Assembly (NCBI RefSeq): GCF_008831285.2
Contig: NC_045146.1
Location: 2,320,001-2,384,000, forward strand
Direction: 5' to 3'
Length of the DNA stretch: 64,000 nucleotides
DNA from: Nymphaea colorata
Lineage: Eukaryota > Streptophyta > Magnoliopsida > Nymphaeales > Nymphaeaceae
Part shown: positions 22,746 through 35,600 of the stretch, piece after piece
Layout: each line of letters starts with the position of its first letter
How positions within the stretch are numbered: position 1 is the stretch's first letter
The notes under the pieces: generated by a model
The model's database searches: none
What the model was told of the DNA's origin: nothing
The model's input: the letters and a program-made list of their open reading frames with translations, nothing else
Position numbers and translations under genes: made by a program

Positions 22746-25700
22746 CTGGGAAGACCTCTTGAGGAGGACTTAGCAAGCTGGGGGCATCATTCCTCTTCAA
22801 CTACTGTTCTTCAACCTTCAGCTGGTGAAGAGGTACCTTTTGGGTTTCATTCTTTTTCTAGTTTTGCCTTTTTTTCTTTTTTTCCTTGCTTTGCTTGCTA
22901 GCTTTTATAGGAATCATTCTTATCTAAATTAAAGACATTCAATTCTTGTCAACCTAATGCTGCAGGTAGTGTTTTATTTAATGCAGACAAAAAGTGGACT
23001 CCATAAGCTATTCTTTATCTCACCGTCCACTTGTTGCATTCTTTCTGACATTCTACATAGTTGTACTTGTCATTATTGACAATTTCCTGAAAAACTTGAC
23101 TATCTTAACATTCTTGTTTGATTTAAATCAATTCTTGCTGCCATGCATACTTCAATTGAAGAACAAGATCAGTTGTTTCATGCTGACATTAAATTAAGAA
23201 CTTCTATGCAGTGAACACAGGATTGTTGTTGTCTAAGGGCAAAATTAGTTCACATGGTTGTTGGAAAGAATCTGAAGATGCTTTTGGTAGATGGTCAAGC
23301 CCGTTATGTTATTTGATGCTTTCTACATTACTTCAACCACTCGATACCTAAGGGCAAACACTTGCTGTTATCTATTTGTCTTTTGAACTGTGAACTGAGC
23401 TGCTAAAACAGGGACCAAGGGAAAGACAACATACGTTCTTTCTTTTCATTGGACTGGATATCTATTTTTTTTCAAATGCCTACACAATTTAGGTATGGGA
23501 AAAAGTTGAAGGAGTTGAAGAAGCAAGAGAAGTTGAAGAGGGAGAGGTGCATAAAATTTTCAATTTTCTCTCTCTCTCTCTCTCTCTCATTCTCTGGAAT
23601 GGGATTCTAAATGGAGCTCGCTGCTCCTCCTTGTCCCTTTTTAAAGGTGGGACGAATGTCCCACCTTCTTTCCCATTTTTCCTTGCAACCTAATTTCTTG
23701 ACTGTTTTGGAAATCTAGATTCTTAGTTTGTTTAGGAAACTTAGTTCCCTAATTGTTTTTAGGAACATACATTCCTAATTTCAATTGTGGCACCTCCTCT
23801 TTCCTTTTTTTTGTAGTAAGTCCTTTTTGGCAAAACACTTTACTAGAACTTGTTTTCATCAAATAAACTATTCTTCAAGTCTTATTATCTGACCAATTTC
23901 AATTTAGATCAACTAGCATGGATGAATTCGTAAACTGCTATAGAGAATTACGGGAGGTTTAACACATGCCAAGGAGGACAACATTGTGTAGATAATCCTT
24001 CTAATACTAGTGGTGCAAGATGGTGTACCTTGCCATTGATGCAACCAAAAGGAAGGAAATTCATGTGAAGTTGATGTATCTTGTATTTTCCAGTCATAAG
24101 TCTTAATGTTTTCTGCAATACTGATTTGTGAACTATTTGGAAAATGAAACATGAAGCACTATTCTTCTACTCTTGGTAACTCCTAATTTCGTGAAAAATA
24201 TGGTTGGTACTATCTAGTTCAGTGGCATGTTTAGGTTTCAGCTGTGGTTTCTCTGCCTTGTCGGCTACCAGGAAGTCACATGCTGCTGTTCTGGCAGCTT
24301 CCATTTCTCACTGTTGAGAGCTTATTGCCATTGTGCTTCATCTAGTAGTTCATCGACCAAGAACTAAAATGTGAAACCCATTGCAAGTCACTCAGTCTCA
24401 TTGTGATGGGACAATGATGCATTCCAGGTTCACTTATGGTATATCACAATATGGCACCATAACTTGCTCAAGTTCATTGTCTATGTTATGCCATTACATG
24501 ATGGCTCCTATTCTGTCAATCGTGCAACTCAACATTCATGTATTGAGTCACTATAATTTTGTCTATTGCATTGCAGGATTGTGTAATGTTTTGGAAAAAA
24601 GTTTGTTTGCTTGTGAGGGGTTTTTCATGAAAAACATATTTATTTAAGGACCCTGTTAATGATATCACCATATTCCAGGTGATGCTCCCTGCAACTTCTG
24701 ATATATCCGGGGTCCTCATTTAGGGAGACAATGCTGATAATTAAGTTGCTTTCTGACATTGCCATCATTATTATTGTTATTCAGCATTGATATTTTGTGA
24801 GGGAATTCTAGCAATCTCTCCATCCTTTACCATGGAATCTATTAAATGAAGAACAACGAACCCTCTTTTCCATCAAGTAGTGTAATAATTGAGCTGCTTT
24901 TATTTAGTCTGATGTGCTATGGCATGCTGCCGCTAGTTAATTTTTGTTGTTCTTTCTAACTAGTTGTATTTGCTAGCAAATCACCATTTTTTTACCTATC
25001 TCCATGGGCATAAGTTTGTCGTGTTGGTTTCTGTATATGAATTATTCTTAGCCAGATTCTCTATTATCTCACTAAGACAGCTGATTTTATGCCATTCACC
25101 CTTAAACTTGCTTCTAGGTATTCTTTTGATAATCCAGTTTCAGCTACTACCTGTATCTGCCGTTCCTTTTGCTTGGTCTCATGTTCAATTATTTTTCTGA
25201 TTCAATAGTCAATGTCAAGGCACTAGCTGTACAAGGAAATCTTTCGGCAGATATTGCTATAAGTAATTTATGTTGACAATGTTTAATATCTGTTCTCCCC
25301 TAACAATAGCGTCCCTTTCCTGAGATATTTAACGTGTAAAGGCTATATTCATGCATCTTTTCTAGTTATTCACATGATTACTTGTTTTATTACGCTCTCT
25401 TTTCACCACATTATACAAACTGGTCAACCACCAGCATGTTGCATCACGTTTGCAATCATTTGTCCTGTACCTACAGGTCACATTTGTCTTTGCCAATCAA
25501 GTCGGTGGAAAGCTGGTTCCAGTTGAGCCAATGGAAAGAAAGTCGCCCGTTCCATACACCATCCTGATGACACCCCCTAATCCTAGTTCTGCACTTTCAT
25601 CACATAAAGTTAGTGCCTTGTCCCATTTGGTTGAAGACTCGAGCATCTGTAGAACAAGCGGTGCCTTTCCTCCTTTGCAGAAGCTGCCAAAATTTCCTAC

Positions 25701-25821
25701 AACAGCAAAGCACGCTAATACTAGTGCAAATTCAGTAAGCAAAGAAAGTATTTCGCATAAAATCCAGCTACCTGTCAAAAGGATGTCTACTGAAATTGAT
25801 GACGATGATGATTTTGTTTAG
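22746..25821 (+). CDS. Three terminal exons of an unidentified gene, 5' part missing
   Basis: Exons 22746-22832 (29 codons), 23493-23546 (18 codons) and 25477-25821 (114 aa plus TAG) are all flanked by GT-AG and all in phase 0, giving a 161-aa C-terminal fragment. It starts LGRPLEEDLASWG, has a highly acidic middle exon (VEGVEEAREVEEGE), then a Ser/Pro-rich tail with PVPYTILMTPPNPSS, and ends in an acidic EIDDDDDFV. I do not recognise the family. The first acceptor (TTTCTTTCCAG) lies only 2 bp from the copia LTR, so the LTR cut the gene inside the preceding intron and no upstream exons are found to the left. Three consecutive same-phase exons argue for a real gene end rather than chance. With no 5' end here it is probably a transposed or truncated fragment. 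Confidence 0.6.
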
Positions 25822-27938
25822 ACCTCATATCCTTTTTGTACAGATAGGCAATTCCACCAAGCGAGATATGGCCCTCAAATCTCATTGTTTATTCTTTGAG
25901 TTGGGGCTGAGTTGCTAAATAATGATGATGTGACCTATGCTCACCATTTTAGCAGTGTTGTCAGTATTGTTATCGGCATTGTATTGGTCCACATGGATCG
26001 TCCTGTATCGGCCTATTTCATTTATTTAATTTAAAAAATAACTTACATGCATACAAATTCTCGATTCGAATAGAACACTTTGTCAGTTGCATAGGAAAAT
26101 TTAGCATCTGGTTAAAAAAGAAAATTATGATATCTAATGAAGTTTTTCATCCTGATTCTAAAAAAAGCAAAGCACTTGGATGTTTTTGATATACCTTTGA
26201 CAATTTCACATTTGCGTCTACCGCAACATATAACTAATAAACTGTCAGTATAGATGCGTATTATAAAACCTTTATAGGCCTCCTGTTTTCTGCCATTTGC
26301 TAATTGTTGGTAATAGTACACTTAAAGAGAAGGCCATAATTTTTCTTCAAGGAGCTTGCATAGGACGATCTGGATGACATAGCTTAGCAAGTCGGTCGGA
26401 TCTAGTGGGAAGGATTTCTAATTTGTGTCTATCGAATCTGGCCCATTTGCATGGTCCATATAAGGTTCAGACTGGCCTGGCCTGATTCAAAATCGGGCTT
26501 GGATGGGCCAGGAGCCTGTGCCCGTTGCCCAGCGCTGGCGCAATTGTAATAAAAAATGTATATTTAATATATAATTAATGATACAATCATTACCGCCTGG
26601 ACACTTAGACATCTAAAGAGTAATTGCAGTGTCCCAATTGCAAGAGTAGACCTCTACCATCTGAGCTGTGTTCCCCAAGCCATGTAGTGCATGCATGATT
26701 GTGTCTAATGCTTCTATTATTTTCCCTGGCACAGCCTGTAACTAAAGGCTTGGCATGTGATACATCGAGTCAGTACTTTGATTTCACAATTTGCCATTGC
26801 TTAGCTTCTTGCCTGCATGATCTGGTTTTTGATAAATTCGCAACCAACAATTGATTAATCTAAAAAGATTGGTGTGTGTTTAAGTTAACAACTGAAGTGT
26901 AGGAATGACTTGGGATTGATCTTGAATTTTAAGATTTTGAAAAACATTGAGTGACCAGGGTCTCTTTATACTTTATGTCTCACTTAATGGCTTTCTTTTA
27001 GGGATAATTTAGACAAAGTAGCAGTTTGTGAGTGTCCAGTAAATCTGCCCCCAAAAAGTTGAGCAAATTCTTAGAACAGTGAAACCCATCATTCAATGAA
27101 TCTGCCCCAATTTTTAGGTCAGATTCATTGAGAAATCACAAACTGTTCCTTTGTCCACACAGCCCCTTAGGTTCTATGAAGTGGGTTAGGAACTTGATCA
27201 GTTCCGGGTGTCATTGACATAGGTGGTATCAAATCAATGTTTGCCTCTTGGACCTGGAGTCTCACGTTATGGGAATATGAGCCAGTAACATAATTGTGAA
27301 TTTTTGACTGGTTCGAGGAACAAGAAGCAAGCGGAAAGCAACACGAACAAAACTTTATAAACTTTATAAAAAAATGTTTAGAATTCAAGAAAAACTTTCA
27401 AGGCCAATCTGAATTTTAGTGACATGGGAATCAGAATTCACATGACCATAAATTGAGTTCCTTGTGATTGGGAGTCGGACTCATGTATAGGAACAAGGAT
27501 TTGCTATTGCATGGCCCTTTCCCATGCTTAGAATTAGTTCCTTTAAATAATGGTATTTTGGGGGAGTGGGAGCACTTTCCCACCACCGGAAAGTCAAAGC
27601 CCGGGAAGCGTTAGGGAGCTCCCTGCCCCTTCCAAGGCTGCATGGTGCCTGGTGTAAGGCCCCTAATGTATGTCAGCTAGCATATATGTCCCACCTCATT
27701 AGCACAAATGAGATTGAAGCCCATTCTGCTCTAGCCAGTGGCTGGTAGCCTACCAGCCATTGGTCGACCTGTGTGTCGTAACCCTGTCGGGTTTGATTAT
27801 AGTATTGATGCGGTAATTTTTCAAAATTCAATTTTATGAGCCAAAGTCAATCAGCTGGCTCTGATCCACTATCTTTGCTAGTGGATGCATTTGTGGATGA
27901 TTGGTGAACTTGGTTTATGTTGGCCATCTTGGAAAAAG
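25822..27938. repeat. Non-coding stretch with repeat fragments
   Basis: No gene supported. 26578-26603 repeats exactly the 26-bp word seen at 15234-15259. 26390-26540 is rich in GGCCTGGCC/GGGCCAGG inverted words typical of small transposon remnants. 26627-26676 looks like half of a tRNA or SINE on the minus strand. 27000-27175 belongs to the repeat family with AATCTGCCCCAATTTTTAGG words that recurs in the 1.3-kb arms and at 48985-49580. Confidence 0.55.
26627..26676 (-). other. tRNA-like or SINE-head remnant
   Basis: On the minus strand the sequence reads GGGGAACACAGCTCAGATGG then TAGAGG, like a tRNA acceptor strand and D arm (A-box). A proper B-box (GGTTCGA) is absent and the anticodon arm does not fold convincingly, so it is a decayed fragment at best. 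Confidence 0.3.
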
Positions 27939-29246
27939 CCGACTAAGTGATCCTGGGCCCATTTGGCAAATGGAACAGTTTGTAACCATTTCATAGACCA
28001 TTTTTTAAGGTGTTTCATGAATCTGCCCCAATATTTAGGCCATAACATGAAACAATTATATACTGTTCCGTTTGCCAAGCAATGGCAGACTCTACTTGAT
28101 TTTCAGTAAGAAACACTTCCCATTAATTTGCAAGGACATCAAAAGGTTTTTAAAGTATGAACGGCACCGAATATGAGTACTTAAAAGCATTAACTTTAGT
28201 GTTTAGCCATCCCAAATGGTTCATAAATGGACGTGCAAAGTAGCTTTCGAAAATGTCACTTTGTATGAGTGAACTTCCTTTTGGTTTGATAGTTTTTATT
28301 GCTATACGATCTAAAATTTTCAAATGATTGAGATCAAAGACTTACTGTCGATGCACAAAGAAGGTGTCAAATAGTGAGGCTACTTTTGTTAAACGGAGGA
28401 TCTCAGGTTGATCTGAGATCCGACCCAGCCCATCGAACTTCAGTCGGAGGTTTTTGAGGGAAATTCAAGTTATCTGTCTTGAGGAACACAACACAAACGG
28501 TGAGCTGGATGCATTATGCAGTGCCTCTCCAGACAACTCTAGACCTTGAGAACAAGAGGAAGGGATGGTGGCTTCGGCTCTTGGTTGGGTGGTGATATTA
28601 ATCCTCTTATTCACACAAATCCGTGTTTTCTATTGCCTGTGGGTCACAAGAAACAAGAATCTAAGATAGGAGGAGACCTCATATCCATGGTAAAAGAAAC
28701 TCAATCAAATCAAGATCAAACCATACAGTTAGCCTTGAAGTTAAGAACTAAGACTGCTAACACTAACATCTAATCCTCATTTGGACAAAGTTTTTCCATT
28801 GTAAATGGACCAACCTCATGGGTTCGAGCTAGGTGGACTAGTCAAATATGTTCTAGATTTTGGACTCAGTTTGGGCGTAAGTTGGGCTCTGATGCCTACA
28901 AGGTACACCTTGTTTTACTTGTCAAATCTGAAAAAGGAAGGGAAAATCTGCTTATATTTTGCTTTACTTGAGTGATTCCAATTCGGGTTAAGGTCAAACT
29001 GAAGGTAAATATTGACAAGAAATAGCAATGTACGCACAACACCATTTCAACAATATTTTGTCGCATTTTCTTTCTGTCTCCCCATTCTAGGCATTTGTAT
29101 GTGGAGACGAAGCACCATTATCAATTTTATTCTCTCTTACGGATTTGGTCGCTTTGCACCATCTCCCCTCCATCAATTTGTAACAATTTTATTTCTCAAC
29201 CGAGCAAAATTAATCTTCCACCTTAGCCTTCAAAACTTTGAAAGCT
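27939..29246. repeat. Right arm of the 1.3-kb inverted repeat
   Basis: Reverse complement of 15602-16909, the same overall length despite opposite large indels. The arms face each other across 11.0 kb holding the CPI1 shards, solo LTR, copia element and unknown exons. The shared 75-codon open frame is at 28546-28773 (plus strand here). No target duplication is seen outside the arms. Confidence 0.9.
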
Positions 29247-29387
29247 TGAGCTACATCGAACTTTTGAGCAACTATATAAATCTACGTATATTAGGGAAAA
29301 CCATATGTGAAGTGCACATAATATCAACATTTTTGTCAGTACAACCAGGAGAGCAGGATACCCCTTTTGGTTTATGAAAATACTGAC

Positions 29388-29428
<41 letters not shown>

Positions 29429-32400
29429 GGAATTGGAAGGGAGAATTCCCACTCACTCTCTCTCTCACACACACACACATATATATACATATATGTACAC
29501 CGGCTAAATTGGATACAGGTGCACCTCTTAAATTAGATATCTAACTTCACCAGTTGCTAGCACTCTAAAGAACGGAAAAGCCCTATAAAAGATTGCTCCA
29601 TGGTGAACAGAAGTAAATGCATTTGGCCCGAGTTGGTTTTTTTTTTTTTACAGGCCTATGTTAACTAATAAGGAAGTAAAATCATGTGAGAGTGTTGTAG
29701 AGGAAGGTAACAAAAACAAAAGCAAGCATGCGAACTAATTACTTTAACTGTATTCTGACACACTAGGTTCGGCAACTCGTGTTTCCATGTGAAATAGGTT
29801 TTTTTAATGTTATAGGACCAGACTGACCCCGTTTTTTCTTTTTGATAGCTCGCAATATTAATTTCTTATGTGACTCGCTTGTTTTATGGCAGGAACATAA
29901 GTTTAAAAAACAAAAAAACAAAAAAAATCTCATGAGGCCATGCCGTTACCACTGTGAAAAAACAAAGGCCCTCTCTAATCATTAATATTTGTCAAAATGG
30001 ATTTCTCAATCCAATATGTCAAAAAAAAGATTCAGAAAATTGTATGTTAATGTGATCAAATTAAAATTTACATTTAAACAACAATAAAAAGGTGGGAAAA
30101 TAAACAATGTAACAGAATAAACCAAAATATGTCATTCGTCTCCTGTTCAACCGCACCCTGTATCAAAAACCAAAAAAGGTCCAGTTTGATCCGAACTCTG
30201 CTGGCACTTCCCTCAAACTTGAGTCAAGCTTCGGCTGCGTCGATCCAGGATGTGGCTTGAACTCAGGCGCGTAGTTTATTAATAAAAATTACTTTTAATC
30301 CAAAATGAGACGATCAGGTTTGAGCTCTTGACCTGATATTACAAAAAAAACACAGAACCGCCGAGACGTGTGGATAGTTGGTCATCAGTGAATGTCTATT
30401 TTGCCGTCGTCCGGCCTGAACTGTTCGTGAAGATGAACTTTTACCGAGATTTAAAGAACGGCATTGATGAACATCGGCCTTCACAGAGCTCTGTTGCGGC
30501 AATTTGCTTAGTATCATGTGACGGCTTTACAAATTCTTTTTCTTCGAGCTTAAGTCGATCCTGCCTAATCAAGCTCAACTCCATTGAACATCCCTGGAGG
30601 CAGCTTCTTATCTTTCATGTCGTCAGATTTTTCGTTTACACGAAACATCATTCCTTCCATGTTTTTCTAGCAGCGGCACCATCTTGGTTACAGTAAAAAG
30701 AGAAGCCCCACATATGCTTGTATCACTATCGCAGCATCATAGATTCTTACTCTAGTGGAACGCAACGTCCAAAATAAGCAAAATGTTTGTGTTGGTAGCT
30801 CTTCTAGATGCATTATCGCGTGCTTCACTAAAGTAAAGTAAGAAAATTTCCTTTTTGGTATTTTATCGTATCGAAAGTGCGCTACAAATGCAACAGATGA
30901 AGGAAACCTTGATATAATCTTGGGGCTACCATTAACATGAGTGTCGTAAAAGCCATATACTATCGAGGGGAAGCGGGTCTAATATTGGGTCCAAATTGAT
31001 GTCCTTGGAAAGTCGGTGGGGAGACCTTCTCCTTACGGATTTGCATTGCTTTGAAAGTCGGATTCCGGTTGCAACTTTCATGTATACCTCAGATGGATCT
31101 ATGATGCTTGCTATTGCTTTCCAATGAGTGGGAGGATTAATCTCACTGTCTGCAGGGGTGAGAGCCCATGGCCGCCCACAAGGTTCAGATTATGATAGAG
31201 GAACATAACCTCCACTCTCCTCTTCGAGATATGTCCCTTGGGGAAGTAAATACAAGTTCTTATGTTTCTCCAAGTAGAAGCTGTTTTACAAAGAGTACTC
31301 CTTTCAAGGCCTGTTTGTTTGCACTTCCAGGAAATAAAAAAATTATGGCTTTTAACTTCCAAGTTTTTCAAATTTTGTAGTTTGTTGGGAGGTGTATTGT
31401 TAGGTAAAAAAAAAAGAAGAAGCAAATTTCATGCTTTGTTTGAGCAGTGCACCGACACCACCGTCATCCAATTGCCACTTTTGGCAGCCATCCCCTTAGC
31501 AGCCAACCACTTGTGCACATCTAACTTCAAACTTCATTTCGACCGTTCAACTTAGATTCATTACGAGTTACGAACGAAAGGCCGATTATTTAATAGTCTC
31601 ACGAATAGTTTACTTTATGCTTTAACCGTGTAGTGTTTTTAGCTTTTGCTTTGCTTCTGATATTAAAAAATGAGAGATATGCGCCCACACAATGAATTTC
31701 GATAGTGAATAAACTGTTGATCAGTAGTAGACACTATGAAATCAAGTCATTCAGGTGACTGCTCAGAATCTTGGTTAGACCTCACAGCATAGGTCGAGTC
31801 AGGAAATTTTTGGCTAAGAGGCATTAGTTATAAAATTAAATTTTTTAGAAGGTATCAATATGTAAATGAGAAAATTATTCTAAAGAATCAATATGTAAAT
31901 AAGCAATGTTTGTTGGTATGTGTCAGCGACTGCCCACACAATGCTGACACCTGACTCCACCTTTACCTCACAGAAACGTAGAGGTTACCAGTAAAATTAA
32001 AATTCAGTTCCGGTGGTCCAGGTGTGAAGCTATGAGTTCTAATTTCCCTTTCCCAGACAATATGGTGGCCAAAGATGCATGAGGCGCGAAGAGGACGCAA
32101 ATTAATTAATCTCATCGTTATTAAAACAGCACTAGTTGGGCTAAATTTCCCCAAGGTTCGTGGTCCAAACATGGCTGTGCATCGTGGACCATCCGATGGA
32201 TTACCGTGCCCATGAACCGGACAATGAAAAAGTCTAATCTGATAGATCTTGGCCTTCCAACACCAGAATGCCATGAAATTTCTGAGATACTTATTCATTT
32301 CATTAGTATTCAAAAACTGGTGTCAGACCTTATTCCTCTTGTAACTTGGGAAAAGATGAAAAAAATATGAGAGGAAGCAAATACTTCATAAGCAAGAAAA

Positions 32401-32618
32401 ATATGCAAGATGCTACTTCTTTTTTTTTCCCACTCTTACTGGCATTATTCTATACAACAAAAAATTAGGCCAAGCATTACTTGAATGGGCAGAAGAAAGT
32501 CCACGTCTGCACAGCTTAAATTATTTGAAGAACAGGGATATACAATACGAAAAGGACATGAGAGGAATGTGACAACCAAAATTACTCTTAAGAGGTGATA
32601 GAAGATGAGATAAGCTGT
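29247..32618. other. Intergenic stretch, no gene seen
   Basis: Open frames such as 30370-30696 and 31111-31425 have no recognisable domain or splice chain. 29386-29490 is a mirror-image microsatellite. The rest is AT-rich and featureless to me. The right end adjoins the 3' end of the C2/dilute-like gene, with T-rich sequence near 32411-32430. Confidence 0.5.
29386..29490. repeat. Palindromic (TA)n(TG)n...(CA)n(TA)n microsatellite
   Basis: A TA run and a TG run are followed by GGGAATTGGAAGGGAGAATTCCC, then CT, CA and TA runs. The second half is roughly the reverse complement of the first, so single-stranded DNA or RNA could fold into a hairpin of about 45 bp per arm. Confidence 0.8.
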
Positions 32619-35600
32619 TCAGTCCACATCAAGCCATACCTCGCGCAGAAGCTGGTACCTGCTAGTATTTCCCCTACCACTAGTGCTGATATCTTCTGGT
32701 AAGATGGGGCCAGCGGCAGGGTCCTTTGATGGTGAAGCTGGCACCTTATCGATGATGGATGTGAGTGGTGAATCAAGCTCATCAAGCTCGTCATCGCTTA
32801 TATGGCATTTTCTTAAAACCAAGGAAGTGTTCTTTTTAAGTTTTATGTGGCTTTGCACATCTCCAATGACGGTGGAGACAGATGATGCTGGTGGTGGTGA
32901 ATAATTGATTGGAGCTGCACTACATGGGTAGCTGGTTATTTGCTCAGTTCCAGCTGATGGCAGCTGTTCATTTAGAAGGTTCTGCACATTCTGCACAAAT
33001 TTGTAACAAAAATAATCATAACCACTGGATGACAATTCTAAGATCCTCAAAACCTAAAATTTTGAGTAACTAGCAGAGATGATGAACATAAAATTACAAA
33101 AAGAAGACAAAAACATCCATAATTCATTGGATTACTTCATGAAAGTTGAAATTGACTTGAACACAGTCCTAGGAGTAAACTGTACCTAGTTTAGAGCTTT
33201 AGATGGCTTTGAAAGTAATAGTCTTAAATGAGCCAATATAGGTAACTAAAAGTACTTTAATAAAGATGATACTCGTAACTACTTGAGCAGAACACGGCAC
33301 CTCAACAAGCATAAGCACAAAGACACAAGGAACAGAAGCTCAAGATGGAGTCAATTTATGTTCTTAAGGAGCCAATCATAAGCTTACTAGCTAATCAAGT
33401 ATATAAACTATCAAATTCCAATCGTCATGGGAATGTTTAAATTTCTTATCCCCAGACACTGGCTTGAGGCTGGATTTAGCATGTGATCCTTGAAATAATT
33501 GACATCCCAGTTAGGAGAAGATCTCAGATTATGAGATCAAGAATACAAGATGTCTGAAAAAACATGTGATGGACACGGTTCTCAGATCCTGTCCTTAAAG
33601 GTATGTTCAGTCTTGAGGGCAGAGTACTCAAATTTCAAACAAGTCCTTGAACCAAAAGATTTAGGTTCTAGAAATAACCAGGTGAAAACAGAATGTGCAC
33701 ATAATACCCAGGCAAGTTATATAGAGAAGTACTGACCTCAGAATCAAGTGCTTCAAGAACAGCCTCAGGAATTTGGTCAGGACAAAACTCATCAGGCACA
33801 AATTTCCACAGAATTCGTTTTATGAGAGGTGCAGCAAACGTCGGACATACCTTCCGATCAGCAACAGAGTTCATAAGTAGACTTTAGAAAGGTCATGTTG
33901 TGGGAAAACAAGAAAAAGCCAAAAAGTACAAACCTCTTTCCTGATAGATGCATCTAAAAGCATATCCTTTGGGAGCATCAATAAATCACTAAGCGCATTA
34001 AGCAGATGGAATGACTTGAATGATGTTGCAGAATTTTGTCTCTCATCATCATAGCAATTCATATCTTCAAGAGAATCATCATCATCAATACCGAAAAGAT
34101 CAGTCAGCCATCTAGACCAGGTTCCAATCTGCATAACCAATCTGGATAAGTCACATGCTGTGGAGAAGATCCTTTATCTTGCAAGATGTACTAGCATAGC
34201 GAAAGATATAATAAACCAAGAAAACAGCAAATTTTATTTCATAAGTCTGTTCTGGCTCATGCTAGCAGTCGTGCAATGAAACTATGGGTTCTTGGCTTCA
34301 AAGCCTGAAATTCTAAAGCTTCCTTTAGCCTTGACTTCTATTTCAGATATATACCCTGACAGGTAGAAGTTCTTACAATTAAGTGTCAATTATTTCACAA
34401 TTTAATCATTTGTTTCTTTTCACTTTTCCACTATTTATCCCAAAAGGAAGCTTACATGGAATCAGATGGATGGAGTTACAGGTAAACAGCAACACAAAAT
34501 TTTGTAGCAAAGTAATCAGACAGCGAACAATACAAACAGGAAAAATGTCTGTCAGCAATTGAATACAGAACCAAACATAAAAACATTACTTACAGAATTT
34601 TTCAACTGCACACCCACACCAAAGCTCAGATTCCCAGGTGAAATTGGAAGAACCTTGAAACCAATAATTGGATCAGAGATAGGATCAGTTGGAATGCCAT
34701 CAGGTGATTCACGCAGAATGGCATTGAACATAGCTATATCCAGCCAAACCACACATTGTTCCATGACCTGACAATATAAGTTCAAGGAAAAGATCAACAA
34801 ACATTTGAAACTTCCATAGTTCTTTTGATTTGGAGATGTCAATTTATCCTGTCAAGTAACAATTCTTATACCAAATTAATGGCAAATAAACTTTGAATAT
34901 TTTAGTTAAAATTCACCCCTAAACTCCTTCGTACTTGCATCACACAAAAAATAAAAAGGACAACATACACATTTTGATCAAAACCAGCTATTAGAATGGT
35001 CAAACTGAAGAATGCACCCATTAATCTTTCTGGAGAACGTGCTTCTTCAGAAGCCAATGACAACAGGATTATCACCTGTAAAGGAAAGCAATCTTATATG
35101 CATGTTGAAAATGACAAGCTCACCAGTTTTGCCAGAAGTGGCAAGCACCCACATTCATGGCCTGCTGCTCTAACAGGACAAAGCCTTTCAAAGGCATCTT
35201 GGAATGCCTTCTTCCACAGGCTAATTGAGAAGTTTCCTCCCAGATCAGCTGCTGAATTTGACATCTTTCCAACAAATTTTCTCAGTTGAACATTTTTCTC
35301 ATCAACAGGATATTGCATATATAAAGTCAAGGTCTGTGAAGGGCCAAAAGGAAATTTCTTTGCACATTAGAATCACAGAAAATAATGAAACAACCTAAGT
35401 TTGATGAATCAAAAGGTATACATATCTAGTACACCAACTAACAAACCAAAAGACAAGAGACTTTGAATTCCTAACCTGCCACCAAATAGATTTAATTATT
35501 TGACTGAATATCCAGGATTCAATTTTTTCTATGGCAGCAGTAAATGTGTTGGGATCCTGCCATTCCACCAACATTGGACTGAATAGAGAAATGTCTTTCT

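Noticed and set aside
28546-28773. 75-codon frame conserved in both 1.3-kb arms
   Set aside because: Its duplication is explained by the arms themselves. No domain or independent evidence of coding, so it is not called a gene.
15602-29246. Calling the whole unit a Mutator-like (Pack-MULE) element
   Set aside because: No target duplication outside the arms, no transposase, and the outer boundary of the left arm falls inside an older CPI1 duplication. Described only as an inverted repeat pair.
34990-35079. Possible extra exon (VIILLSLASEEARSPE...) between exons 4 and 5 of the C2/dilute-like gene
   Set aside because: It has an acceptor-like TTACAG, but the remembered family joins LAKL directly to VMEQ and the flanking exons are already in phase. 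It could be an alternative exon only if RNA supports it.
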